A stretch of DNA of 64,000 nucleotides from Streptomyces sp. ISL-96. GTDB lineage: Bacteria; Actinomycetota; Actinomycetes; Streptomycetales; Streptomycetaceae. The DNA is taken from positions 1-64,000 of the forward strand of contig NZ_JAGGPA010000023.1 of the NCBI RefSeq assembly GCF_018614035.1, in the 5' to 3' direction. The notes beneath the pieces were generated by a model, which was given only the letters and a program-made list of their open reading frames with translations, did not search any database and was not told the origin of the DNA. Positions within the stretch are counted from its first letter, which is position 1. The number at the start of each line of letters is the position of its first letter. This document shows, piece after piece, positions 1-8,951 of the stretch. Both the position numbers and the translations under genes were made by a program.

Positions 1-1980
1 CCAGGACAGCTCCGGGCCCGTGGAGTGCACCACGGTCGGCGAGTTCAGCGAGGTGCCGAGCTTGCCGTAACTGACGGTCAGCCGCGGAATGGTCGACGTC
101 TCGCCGCCGTAGTCCCCGTCACCGGCCTCGTAGCGCGGACCACCGGTCGGCGCCGTGGAGGACTCGTCGACAGCCTTGATGACGAAGCCGTTGTTGGCCG
201 CGGTCCCGGACACCCACTTCTGGACCGTGTCGGCGACCCGGAAGTTGTGCCACTGGTTGTACTCGCCCTTGTCCTTTTTGATCTGGGCGGCGTTGACCAG
301 GCGGACCGCGTCCGCGACGGTCTTCTTCGTGGAGTCGCCGGTGTCACCGAGCACGATCTTGCCGGCGTTGCCCTTGGCGAAGTCGAGCTGGCTGGTGCCC
401 AGCTGCTTCCATGCCGCCGTACCGGTCTGGTTGATCGTGTGCGTCGACGTGCCCTCACCGGAGGTGACCGTATAAGGGGCGACCGTCGTGGCGTCAGCCA
501 GTGCCTGCGTACGGACCTCGACCTTGTAGTCGGCCGTGTCCGCGATGCGCGGCTGCCAGGTGTAGGACTCACCGGTCGCGGTGTTCTTGTTGTACGCGTA
601 GTCGTCGTTGACGGCCGCGCCGCCGGTCGTCGCGCCCTTGGGCCACTCGCCGACCGCGGCGGTACCCACATCACCGTCGTCGAGCTGCACCGTGCTGGCG
701 GACTGCTCGCCCAGCAGCGCGCTGGTCTTCTCCCAGGTGGCGCCTGCCTCGTCCCAGGCGCCCGTGGCCCGGCGAACCTCCACGTCCACGTTGTTGGCGT
801 TGGTGGTGTGGGCCTGGTCGAAGTACAGGCCCAGCTGGGCGGCGTCGACCTTCACACCCGACGGGATCTCGTCCAGCGGGAACTGGATCAGTGAGCGGGC
901 GATGCCCGTGTTGGTCTTGCCCGTCGACAGCTTCCAGGTGGAGTTGAAGTTCGTCGTCGGCTGATCGGAGAGGACCATCACGTCCTGCGACGCCGACGGC
1001 GACGGCGCGATGGTGATCGTCGGGTCGATCACCACCGGGTACTGGCGCTCCTTGGCCGCAAGCCATTTGGCGTCCGGCGTGACCTTGAGCTTCCAGCTCT
1101 TGCCGTCACCCGAGCGGGTCAGCTTCTGGGTGACCTTGGTGGAGTACGTACCACCGGTCGGCGACAGCTTGTCCTTCTTGGCGTCCGTCATGTACGGAGC
1201 CGGAATCACCAGTACAGGAGTGTTGGGCGCCTCGCCGAACAGGGCGATCGAGCCGTCCTTGCGCGCTTTCGGCGTCAGGCCCTCAGTGCCCAGGGTGAAG
1301 GTGAAGGACACCGGCTCGGCAGGAGCCGCGTCAAGGACGATGTTCTCCTTGACCTGCCCCCGGCCCACCTTGTATTCCAGGTCGGCACCGGCCACCGCGT
1401 CCTTGTAGGAGACGGTGTCGTCCTTGGAGGTGGGGGCGAGATCCTTCTTGCCGCCCTCCAGACCCAGGCTTACCGACCGGCCGTCCGGTGCCTCGAAGCG
1501 CATCAGCTTCTTCGGATCGGAACCGAACCAGCTCCGCCCGGAGTTGGCGGTGTTGGCGAAGTCGAAGCCCTTCGCGTCCGTCGCACGGACGGAGGTGTCG
1601 ATCGACTTCCAGGACTTGCCGGCTTTGTACGAAACCGGGACGGCCGACAGCTCGGCCTCCACCCGCCCGTCCGACATCTCCCAGAACCGGGCCTGCGCGG
1701 TGCGCTGCCCCGTCAGCTCCTTGACACGCTTGGCCTTCGGAAGCTTCTTGCCCTTCGGCAGCTTCTCCCGGCTCGGTATCTCGAACTTCCCGCCGACCGG
1801 CGGTTTGGCCAGTTCCCGTTGCTCGTCGTCGTCCGAAAACCAGCCCTTGACCGTATCGACGACACCCTTGCCGTCATCGTCCCCGGATGCCGGCGCGGCA
1901 TAAGCCACTTGCGGTAGCGCAGTTCCTGCGACCGCCGACACCACAAGGCAGGAGATGAATCTCCCCAACCTTATTTTCAC
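1..1980 (-). CDS. Secreted DNRLRE-domain, RHS-type protein (N-terminal part; cut by window edge)
   Basis: 660 residues are visible; the 3' end lies beyond position 1. The GTG start at 1980 follows an AGGAAGGG ribosome site by four bases. A Sec signal peptide ends near AYAAP. A long beta-rich region ends in YPVVIDPTITIAP, which is followed by a DNRLRE-type module (roughly residues 335-420) interrupted by a golvesin-C-like insert containing ESYTWQPRIADT, then DNRLRE sequence again. This N-terminal layout is typical of large Streptomyces wall-associated RHS proteins, whose C-termini often carry polymorphic toxins. The RHS repeats and any toxin end are not in the window, so that part is inference. 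A secreted, cell-wall or surface location is likely. Confidence 0.8.
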   Translation of the reverse strand, partial: MKIRLGRFISCLVVSAVAGTALPQVAYAAPASGDDDGKGVVDTVKGWFSDDDEQRELAKPPVGGKFEIPSREKLPKGKKLPKAKRVKELTGQRTAQARFWEMSDGRVEAELSAVPVSYKAGKSWKSIDTSVRATDAKGFDFANTANSGRSWFGSDPKKLMRFEAPDGRSVSLGLEGGKKDLAPTSKDDTVSYKDAVAGADLEYKVGRGQVKENIVLDAAPAEPVSFTFTLGTEGLTPKARKDGSIALFGEAPNTPVLVIPAPYMTDAKKDKLSPTGGTYSTKVTQKLTRSGDGKSWKLKVTPDAKWLAAKERQYPVVIDPTITIAPSPSASQDVMVLSDQPTTNFNSTWKLSTGKTNTGIARSLIQFPLDEIPSGVKVDAAQLGLYFDQAHTTNANNVDVEVRRATGAWDEAGATWEKTSALLGEQSASTVQLDDGDVGTAAVGEWPKGATTGGAAVNDDYAYNKNTATGESYTWQPRIADTADYKVEVRTQALADATTVAPYTVTSGEGTSTHTINQTGTAAWKQLGTSQLDFAKGNAGKIVLGDTGDSTKKTVADAVRLVNAAQIKKDKGEYNQWHNFRVADTVQKWVSGTAANNGFVIKAVDESSTAPTGGPRYEAGDGDYGGETSTIPRLTVSYGKLGTSLNSPTVVHSTGPELSW

Positions 1981-2025
1981 AATGCCCTTCCTGGGGCGGC
2001 CCGAAAAACTGGGCACGCCAATTAC

Positions 2026-2050
2026 GCCGGTCCTGCATTGCAGGACCGGC
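2026..2050. repeat. Perfect 25-base palindrome in the divergent intergenic region
   Basis: Two 12-base arms (GCCGGTCCTGCA and its complement) flank one central T. It lies 45 bases upstream of the GTG of the RHS-type gene and about 190 bases before the MmpS-like gene. No T tract follows. It could be an operator or the base of a hairpin in the leader of the minus-strand gene. Nothing else is recognised in 1981-2238. Confidence 0.6.
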
Positions 2051-2238
2051 TTGCGGGGTGAAGTTCCATCACCCCTGGCCAGGAGCACGGTGATGTCTAG
2101 TCAGGTTGACTGCGTCACGTCAACCCTCCGAACAATTCGGATACGTCCGCTTCTTCCGCATGCTCGCGCGCGCCGGATCGCCTGGTGTATAACCGGCCGG
2201 TTCCGAATTTCCCCCGCCGATTGAAAGATGGAGCTCCC

Positions 2239-2709
2239 ATGCCGCCAGCGACGGAAATCGTCGAAAATTCAGAGGTTTCGACGGACGAGCCAAAGGGAAT
2301 TGACCGGCGCGCAATCGCCGTCGCCCTGACGCTTCTCGTCGCCTGCGGCGGTCTTGTCGGTTACGGCATCCTCGACACGCCGGACAAGCCGAAACCCCGC
2401 GCCGTCCCCACCGCCGAGGTGACCTACGAGGTCACCGGCGAGGGCACCGCCGACATCTCCTACCTCGCCCGCAACGAGGCCGGGGACGCCACCGTTGTGT
2501 CCGGTGTGAAGCTGCCGTGGAAGAAGTCCGTACAGGTGCCGGTCGGCAAGGCGCCCACCGTCTACATCACCCTGGACGAGAAGGGCGGCGAGGCCAGTTG
2601 CACCCTCGCCATTCGCGGCAAGCACGTCCAACGCTCGATGGCCATGGGCAAGTTCGGCCGCGCCACCTGCACCGGCGAGCTGCCCAAGGGCGACGGGAGC
2701 CTCGGCTGA
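2239..2709 (+). CDS. MmpS-like single-pass membrane protein
   Basis: 156 residues. The ATG at 2239 follows GGAG by five bases; an in-frame upstream start at 2185 has no ribosome site. A transmembrane segment lies near residues 22-44 (AIAVALTLLVACGGLVGYG), followed by an extracytoplasmic beta domain starting at AEVTYEVTGEGTADISY. This resembles the MmpS transport-accessory fold, which in mycobacteria partners RND exporters. No MmpL partner is nearby. The stop overlaps the start of the next amidase gene (TGATG), so the two are probably co-translated and act at the cell envelope. The exact role is unknown. Confidence 0.7.
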   Translation: MPPATEIVENSEVSTDEPKGIDRRAIAVALTLLVACGGLVGYGILDTPDKPKPRAVPTAEVTYEVTGEGTADISYLARNEAGDATVVSGVKLPWKKSVQVPVGKAPTVYITLDEKGGEASCTLAIRGKHVQRSMAMGKFGRATCTGELPKGDGSLG

Positions 2710-5162
2710 TGAACGTCACCCTCTCGCGCAGCGTCGTGCTGCTCGCCGCGACCTCCCTTGTCGCCGGCTCACTCGGCCTCGTCGGCCCCGCCGCGTTCGC
2801 GGCCCCGCAGGCCACCGCCCCCGCGAAGTCCGGCACCCTGCGCACCCTCGCTGTCCCGGCCGGCAGCGACCCGGCCGTGCGCGCGCTCGCGCCGCGCACC
2901 ACCCGCCCGTTCAGCCTCCTCGGCCTCACCTGGGACGACCCGTACGCCCAGCTCGGCGGTACGGCCGAGGTCCGCACCCGGGACAGCCGCACCGGCACCT
3001 GGTCCGGCTGGCGCGCGCTGGACACGGACGTACGTACGCCGGAAAGCGGGCCCGAGCACGCCAAGCCCGGCCTGCGCGCCGGGACTCAGCCCCTGTGGAC
3101 CGGCCCCTCGGACGGCGTACAGCTGCGGGCGTCCGGAAAGCGCGCGCTGCCGGACGGGCTGCGGGTCGAACTGGTCGACCCCGAGGGTGCCGCCACGGCG
3201 ACCACCCCTACCGCCTCAGCCTCGACTTCCGCCGCCCCCACCGCCGCCGCGCAGCCGCCCGTCACCTCGCGGGCCGGCTGGGGCGCCGACGAGTCGATCG
3301 TCGGCGGCCCGCCGACGTACACGACCGACACCAAGGCCCTCTTCGTCCACCACACCGCGGGGACGAACAACTACACCTGCGCCGAGTCCGCTTCGCTCAT
3401 CCGGGGCATCTTCACCTACCACGTGAAGAGCCAGGGCTGGAACGACATCGGCTACCACTTCCTCGTCGACAAGTGCGGCACCGTCTTCGAGGGCCGCGCG
3501 GGCGGCATCGACAAGCCCGTCCAGGGCGCGCACACCTACGGCTTCAACACCGACACCAGCAGCATCTCGGTCCTCGGCGACTACAACACCGCCACCGCCA
3601 CACCCGCCGTCCGCGAGTCCGTCGCCAAGGTCGCCGCCTGGAAGCTCGGCCTGTACGGGCACAACCCCACCAGCACCGTGACGCTGACCGCCGGCGCCGA
3701 CAACGGCAAGTACACGGCGGGCCAGAAGGTCGTCATGGACCGGATCTCCGGTCACCGCGACGGCTACCCGACCGAGTGCCCCGGCAGCAACCTCTACGCC
3801 GACCTCCCCGCCATCCGAACGGCCGCCTCCGCCGCGAACACACCCGCCGCGCAGGGCGACTTCAACCGCGAAGGGCACGCCGACCTCGCCGTCGGACTCG
3901 CACGGGCGAGCGCGGGAACGGTGAGCGGCGCGGGCCAGGTGACTGTCGTCCCCGGCGGGCGCAGCGGCCCCCAGACGGCGTACAAGGTCGTGGTCAACCA
4001 GGAGACGACGGGCGTGCCCGGCGGCTCGGAGACCGGTGACGCGTTCGGCTGGGCCACGGCGTACGGGGACGTGGACCGCGACGGTTTCGCGGATCTCGTC
4101 GTCGCCGCGCCGGGCGAGGAGATCACGGCCGGGGCCACCGACGAAGGCGTACTGACCGTGCTGCGCGGCACCGCGAACGGGTTCGTCTCCCAGCCGTCGA
4201 TGATCAGCGTCGCGGCCGGCGCGCGGCAGAGCGGCGACCGCTTCGGCGAGGCGCTCGCCACCGGCGACTTCGACCACGACGGCGGCGACGACATCCTCGC
4301 CGTCGCGCCCGGCAGCGGCCGGGCCTGGGCCGTCGACGGTGCCGACCGCACCTTCTCCACCGCACTGGCTCTGGCATCCGGCCCCGTCCAGGACGCCGAC
4401 GTCGCCACCGGCGACTTCAACCACGACGGTTACGACGACGCCGCCCTCACCTTCCGTACGCCCGAAGGCGCGACGCCCCTGGTCGTGATGTCCGGTTCCG
4501 CGACCGGCCTGCGTACCGACGCGCCCGCCGTCCTGCACGGCGCCGGCGGCCGGTCGCTGGCCTCCGGCGACTTGAACCGCGACGGGTACGCCGACTTGGT
4601 CGTCGGCCGCCCCGGCGCACCGAACGGCGGCCAGATCGCCACCTTCCACGGCTCCGCCACCGGCCTCACCAGCACCGGGGCAGCCGTCCTCGACCAGGCC
4701 ACCGAAGGCGTCCCCGGCGGTCCGGCCGACGGCGACGCGCTCGGCACCTCGGTCGCGGCCGCGGACACCGACGCGGACGGGTACGCCGACGTACTGGCCG
4801 GCATTCCGGGCAAGGACGTCACCACGGCGGCCACCGACGCGGGCGCGGTACTGCGCGTACCGGGCTCCGCGGGCGGACTGAGCGCGGCGGGCTCGGCGGC
4901 GTACGACACGGACCAGCCCGGCATGCCGGGCGCCGCCGAGGCGGGCGACCGCCTGGGATCGGCGGTGACCCTGGCCGACCTCACCGGCGACGGCTACACC
5001 GACCTCGGCATCGGAGCCGACGGCGAGAACACCGGCGACGGCACCGTGCTCGCGCTCGCCGCCGACGCGACCGGGATCGTACCGACGAGCGGCCTCTACG
5101 CCGGGCCGGTGACGCTCGGCGCGTCCGCGGGCTCTCGCGTCGGGGAGGTAGTGGCCCCTTAG
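2709..5162 (+). CDS. Secreted peptidoglycan-recognition amidase with FG-GAP repeats
   Basis: 817 residues from the ATG in the TGATG overlap. A signal peptide ends near AAFAAPQ. An N-terminal beta module (about 60-180) precedes a PGRP/amidase_2 domain (about 185-375). The zinc ligands are visible: His in VHHTAG (~212), His in SGHRDG (~347) and Cys in ECPG (~355). Seven FG-GAP/VCBS-type repeats follow (about 383-780), each with a calcium-binding DxDxDG-like loop such as DVDRDGFADL. The predicted activity is cleavage of the MurNAc-L-alanine bond in peptidoglycan outside the cell; the propeller may bind wall or target. It is translationally coupled to the MmpS-like gene and is a paralogue of the next gene. 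Confidence 0.9.
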   Translation: MNVTLSRSVVLLAATSLVAGSLGLVGPAAFAAPQATAPAKSGTLRTLAVPAGSDPAVRALAPRTTRPFSLLGLTWDDPYAQLGGTAEVRTRDSRTGTWSGWRALDTDVRTPESGPEHAKPGLRAGTQPLWTGPSDGVQLRASGKRALPDGLRVELVDPEGAATATTPTASASTSAAPTAAAQPPVTSRAGWGADESIVGGPPTYTTDTKALFVHHTAGTNNYTCAESASLIRGIFTYHVKSQGWNDIGYHFLVDKCGTVFEGRAGGIDKPVQGAHTYGFNTDTSSISVLGDYNTATATPAVRESVAKVAAWKLGLYGHNPTSTVTLTAGADNGKYTAGQKVVMDRISGHRDGYPTECPGSNLYADLPAIRTAASAANTPAAQGDFNREGHADLAVGLARASAGTVSGAGQVTVVPGGRSGPQTAYKVVVNQETTGVPGGSETGDAFGWATAYGDVDRDGFADLVVAAPGEEITAGATDEGVLTVLRGTANGFVSQPSMISVAAGARQSGDRFGEALATGDFDHDGGDDILAVAPGSGRAWAVDGADRTFSTALALASGPVQDADVATGDFNHDGYDDAALTFRTPEGATPLVVMSGSATGLRTDAPAVLHGAGGRSLASGDLNRDGYADLVVGRPGAPNGGQIATFHGSATGLTSTGAAVLDQATEGVPGGPADGDALGTSVAAADTDADGYADVLAGIPGKDVTTAATDAGAVLRVPGSAGGLSAAGSAAYDTDQPGMPGAAEAGDRLGSAVTLADLTGDGYTDLGIGADGENTGDGTVLALAADATGIVPTSGLYAGPVTLGASAGSRVGEVVAP

Positions 5163-5178
5163 CGGGGCCGGCGGGGCA

Positions 5179-5215
5179 GGGGCGGGGCGGCGGGTCATCG
5201 CCGTCGCCCCGCCCC
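5179..5215 (+). terminator. GC-rich hairpin after the first amidase gene
   Basis: Fifteen-base arms with one mismatch (5179-5193 and 5201-5215) enclose a seven-base loop, starting 17 bases after the stop codon. There is no T tract, as is common for Streptomyces hairpin terminators. Confidence 0.6.
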
Positions 5216-5341
5216 GCCGCAGTGATCTGCGCCACAACCCCGCCGACCAGCGTGACGTTTGCGCCGCACGGCTCGCTGGGTAAAACAGGCGGCCTCCGTG
5301 CGAGGTGCGCCGCAAATGAACTCTCATGAGGGGTAAGGGAT

Positions 5342-8107
5342 TTGAGCCCGCGCAAGTCGCATGCCTACAGACCGCTGAGCATGAAACGCCGAGCATGGCT
5401 GACCGTCGGCGCGGTCGTACTCGGCGGTGCAGGGGCGGTAACCGTCGCCATCGCCAATCCCGACGCGGACCCGGCGCAGGACGGACTGAAGCCGCGCAAG
5501 GCCGAGGTGCACTCCCTCACGTTCAAGGGGACCGGCACCGAGAAGCGCGAGCTGCCGCGCACCGGTACCGACCCCTTCTCGCTGGTCGGTGTCACGTGGG
5601 CCGACCCGGACGCGGAGATCGACGGTGAGGCGGAGGTGCGTACGCGCAACCGCGAGACCGGCGAGTGGGGCAAGTGGCTGGAGGTGCATCTCGACCAGCA
5701 CCTGGCCGAGAAGCGAGACGCCAAGGCCAAGCTGCCCGGTATGTCGGAACCGCTGTGGGTCGGGCCCTCCGACGCCGTCGAGGCACGCATCGTGCGCGCC
5801 GACGGCACCGCGACCGCCGGTCTGCCGAAGGGTCTCGAACTGACCCTGGTGGACCCGGGCGTGACGGCCAAGGAGGCCAAGGCGCCGGGCGCGGACGCGC
5901 AAAGCGCGGCATTCGCTGCCGAGGAGACCGCGACCCCGACGCCCACCGACAGCCCGACGGAGACGGCCACCACGGTCCCGACGACGGAGCCGGAGCCCAC
6001 CGACACCGCGACCGAGTCGGCCACGCCGACCGACACCGCGACGGCCACGCCGACGGACACGGCCACCCCCACGGGCACGCCGACCGACACCGCCACGCCG
6101 ACGCCGACGCCGACGCCGACCGTCCCGACCGCGCCGCCGTCCACCGTGACCCGGCCGCCGATGACCCTGCGCGCGGCGTGGGGCCCGGACAAGTCGCTCG
6201 CCACGAACTACAGCGACCCCGAGTACATCGACAAGGTCCAGGCCGTCTTCATCCACCACACGGTCGACTCGAACAACTACAGCTGCGCCGAGTCCCCCGC
6301 CATGATCCGGGCGATCTACGCGTACCACGTGACCCCCCGCTCCGGCTACGACGGCTGGAAGGACATCGGCTACAACTTCCTCGTCGACAAGTGCGGCCAG
6401 ATCTTCGAAGGCCGTGAGGGCGGCGCCGACCTGCCCGTCCTCGGCGCGCACACCTTCGGCTTCAACTCCTACTCCACCGGCATCGCGCTGCTCGGCAACT
6501 TCGAGACGGGCAAGCCCACCCAGGCCGCCCTCGACTCGGCCGCGCGCGTCGCCGCCTGGAAGCTCGGCCAGTACGGCGTCAGCCCGACCGGCACGGTCAC
6601 GCTGGAAGCGGCCGCCGACACCGGCAAGTACAAAAAGGGCCAGATGGCCACGCTGAACACCATCTCCGGTCACCGCGACGGCTTCGCCACCGCCTGCCCG
6701 GGCGCCAACCTGTACAGCAAGCTGCCGGCGATCCGTAAGTTCGCCTCCGGCGCGGGACGCAACTCCGCCATCCCGACGACCGACTTCAACCGGGACGGCA
6801 TCACCGACCTCGCCGTCGGTACGCCGAAGGTCGCGAGCGGCGACGGCACCATCACCGTGCTGCCCGGCTCCACGGACGGCCCGGTCGCCGACGCCGCGTC
6901 CCGCCGCAGCCTGAACCAGAACAGCCCGGGCGTTCCCGGCAGCTCCGAGGGCGACGACCGCTTCGGTTCCTCGTCGGCGTACGGCGACGTGAACGGTGAC
7001 GGCTTCGCGGACCTGGTCGTCGGCGCGCCCGGCGAGAACGGCACGTCCACGCAGACCAACATCGGTTCCGTCACCGTCATGTACGGCCCCGGACTCACCT
7101 CCGGCACGTCGTACTGGACCGCCGAGGCCACCCGTACCGCGGGCGAAGCCCTCGGCGCCACCGTCGCCACCGGCGACTTCAACGCCGACGGCAAGTCCGA
7201 CGTCTTCTCCGTCGCACCGGGCAAGCCGGGCCGCTGGTGGGCCTGGGACTCCAAGACGGGCGCCGCGAAGAACGGTTACCTGAACACGGCGGCGTACACC
7301 GGCTCAGTCTCGTACGCCTCCGCCGCGAGCGGCGACTTCAACCGCGACGGCTACGCCGACGTGGCGGTCTCCTACCGCGACCCGGCGGGCGCGGGCCGCC
7401 TGCTGTGGCTGAAGGGCTCGTCGTCCGGACTCCAGCGCGTCGGCATCCTGACCGCGAAGGGCGGCCGTTCACTGGCCTCCGGCGACATCAACGGTGACGG
7501 CTACACCGACCTCGCGGTCGGCCAGCCGTCCGCCACCGAGTCGGGTCACACCGCCAAGGGCGGTGCGGTAAGCGCCGTGTTCGGTTCGTCGACCGGCCTC
7601 ACCTCCACCGGCGTCAAGACCGTCCACCAGGACACGACGAGCGTCCCGGGCGGCGGCGAGACCGGTGACGACCTCGGTGCGTCCGTCTCCATCGGCGACG
7701 TCAACCTCGACGGGTACGGCGACATCCTCGCCGGTCTGCCGGGCGAGGACCTGACCCGCAGCGGCGTCTCGTACGCCAACGCCGGCCAGACCCTCCTGCT
7801 GCTCGGTACGTCGACGGGGCCGACCGGCACGGGCTCCGTCGCCTACTCCCAGGACACCTCGGGTGTCCCGGGCGCGGCCGAGGCCAACGACCGCTTCGGC
7901 TCTGCGGTCTCGCTGACCGACCTGTCCGGGTACACCCGGGCGGACCTGGCGATCGGCGCGGACGGCGAGGACACGAACAACGGCACCGTCCTCCAGCTCG
8001 ACAACAGCAGCACGTCGGGCGTCGTCAACTCGTCCGGCATCTACTACGGCCGTACGTCGCTCGGCGCCCCGGCGGGCGTCAACATCGGCAAGGTGCTCAA
8101 CCCGTAA
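5342..8107 (+). CDS. Second secreted PGRP amidase with FG-GAP repeats and a Thr/Pro linker
   Basis: 921 residues from the TTG at 5342, which follows GAGGGG by about eight bases; an alternative ATG at 5381 lacks a good ribosome site. The signal region is KRRAWLTVGAVVLGGAGA. The architecture matches the preceding gene, but a 70-residue TPT/TDTAT linker (about 196-267) is inserted before the PGRP domain. Zinc ligands are His in FIHHTVDS (~302), His in SGHRDG (~441) and Cys in ACPG (~451). Seven FG-GAP repeats (about 480-880) close the protein. The linker looks like a flexible or glycosylated wall spacer. It is a tandem paralogue with its own start signals and a strong terminator behind it. Confidence 0.9.
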   Translation: MSPRKSHAYRPLSMKRRAWLTVGAVVLGGAGAVTVAIANPDADPAQDGLKPRKAEVHSLTFKGTGTEKRELPRTGTDPFSLVGVTWADPDAEIDGEAEVRTRNRETGEWGKWLEVHLDQHLAEKRDAKAKLPGMSEPLWVGPSDAVEARIVRADGTATAGLPKGLELTLVDPGVTAKEAKAPGADAQSAAFAAEETATPTPTDSPTETATTVPTTEPEPTDTATESATPTDTATATPTDTATPTGTPTDTATPTPTPTPTVPTAPPSTVTRPPMTLRAAWGPDKSLATNYSDPEYIDKVQAVFIHHTVDSNNYSCAESPAMIRAIYAYHVTPRSGYDGWKDIGYNFLVDKCGQIFEGREGGADLPVLGAHTFGFNSYSTGIALLGNFETGKPTQAALDSAARVAAWKLGQYGVSPTGTVTLEAAADTGKYKKGQMATLNTISGHRDGFATACPGANLYSKLPAIRKFASGAGRNSAIPTTDFNRDGITDLAVGTPKVASGDGTITVLPGSTDGPVADAASRRSLNQNSPGVPGSSEGDDRFGSSSAYGDVNGDGFADLVVGAPGENGTSTQTNIGSVTVMYGPGLTSGTSYWTAEATRTAGEALGATVATGDFNADGKSDVFSVAPGKPGRWWAWDSKTGAAKNGYLNTAAYTGSVSYASAASGDFNRDGYADVAVSYRDPAGAGRLLWLKGSSSGLQRVGILTAKGGRSLASGDINGDGYTDLAVGQPSATESGHTAKGGAVSAVFGSSTGLTSTGVKTVHQDTTSVPGGGETGDDLGASVSIGDVNLDGYGDILAGLPGEDLTRSGVSYANAGQTLLLLGTSTGPTGTGSVAYSQDTSGVPGAAEANDRFGSAVSLTDLSGYTRADLAIGADGEDTNNGTVLQLDNSSTSGVVNSSGIYYGRTSLGAPAGVNIGKVLNP
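5928..6142 (+). repeat. In-frame Thr/Pro/Asp codon repeats (amidase linker)
   Basis: Degenerate repeats of ACCGACACC/CCGACG-type units encode TPTDTAT-like linker sequence within the second amidase. They are coding low-complexity sequence and probably vary in length between strains. Confidence 0.8.
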
Positions 8108-8129
8108 CACCCGCCCCACAAGCACACCC

Positions 8130-8165
8130 CCGGGGCCCCTCCGACCAGGAGGGGCCCCGGTTTTG
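8130..8165 (+). terminator. Strong intrinsic terminator after the second amidase
   Basis: A perfect 13-base stem (8130-8142 with 8148-8160) and a five-base loop are followed by TTTTGTTG. It starts 22 bases after the stop codon. Confidence 0.92.
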
Positions 8166-8200
8166 TTGCCTCCCCCTTTACCCACCTACCGAAGGCAGTC

Positions 8201-8941
8201 ATGAAGACCCTCACCTCACGCCGTCTCGCCCCGGCCGTCACCGCCGCCGCCCTGCTGGCCGCTCTCGCGACCGGCTGTTCGAGCTCGGACCCGGCGCCCG
8301 CCAAGGACGCCAAGGACGCCAAGCCGACAGCGGAGCAGCCTGCCGGCGCGGTCCTGACGGCGGCCCAGCTGAAGGCAGCGCTCGTCACCCCCGCCGACGC
8401 CAAGGGCTTCGAGGGCGTGGACAACACCCCGGCCCCCGTCCGCCCCAAGTCCGACAAGCCGGAGTGCGGCCCCCTCGCCGACGCGACGGCCTCCGGAACG
8501 GCCCGTACCCCCGAGGCCAAGGCCTGGTCCAGCCGCAGCTACAGCTCCGGTGCCACGCCCGGCCTGTCCACCACCACCAGCCTCTTCTCGTACGAGGGTG
8601 AGGGCGCCCAGCAGACCCTCGACAGCATGCGCGAGGCGGTCACCGACTGCGCGGGCGGCTTCTCGACCAGCGGCAACAACGGCGGCGCCACGGTCAAGTA
8701 CGTCTCGGTGAAGCCGGGAGACAGTGCGAAGGCCGCCGAGGACTCGGTGTCCTGGGTAATGACGGGCGAGGCCGGAGGCACGCAGATCCCGATGCACCTC
8801 ACAGCGGTGCGCGAGGACAACACGGTGGCGCTCTTCTTCACGATCCACCTCACCGACCCGTCGAAGTCGAAGCTCCCGCAAGACCTCTTCGACAGCCAGA
8901 CCGCCAAGCTGGCGGAGCACGCGGGCAAGGGCGCGAGTTGA
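8201..8941 (+). CDS. Putative lipoprotein, unknown function
   Basis: 246 residues; the ATG follows GAAGG. The N-terminus is a lipoprotein signal with a lipobox (LATGC, Cys at ~26), followed by an Ala/Lys/Asp-rich spacer. The globular part begins LTAAQLKAALV and has two cysteines (PECGP and TDCAGG) that could form a disulfide. The shape resembles the PknH-like extracellular sensor family found in many actinobacterial lipoproteins, but I cannot place it firmly. It stands alone after a terminator and is expected to be anchored on the outer face of the membrane. Confidence 0.75.
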   Translation: MKTLTSRRLAPAVTAAALLAALATGCSSSDPAPAKDAKDAKPTAEQPAGAVLTAAQLKAALVTPADAKGFEGVDNTPAPVRPKSDKPECGPLADATASGTARTPEAKAWSSRSYSSGATPGLSTTTSLFSYEGEGAQQTLDSMREAVTDCAGGFSTSGNNGGATVKYVSVKPGDSAKAAEDSVSWVMTGEAGGTQIPMHLTAVREDNTVALFFTIHLTDPSKSKLPQDLFDSQTAKLAEHAGKGAS

Positions 8942-8951
8942 GCGTGAGGTG

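Noticed and set aside
3216..5396. Long minus-strand open frame (726 codons) under the first amidase
   Set aside because: It is the antisense shadow of GC-biased codons; the plus-strand frame has signal peptide, zinc ligands and calcium loops, and the minus frame has no domain sequence.
5928..6142. Short repeats that could suggest a CRISPR array
   Set aside because: The units are 6-9 bases, in frame, and encode a TPT/TDTAT linker; there are no spacers.
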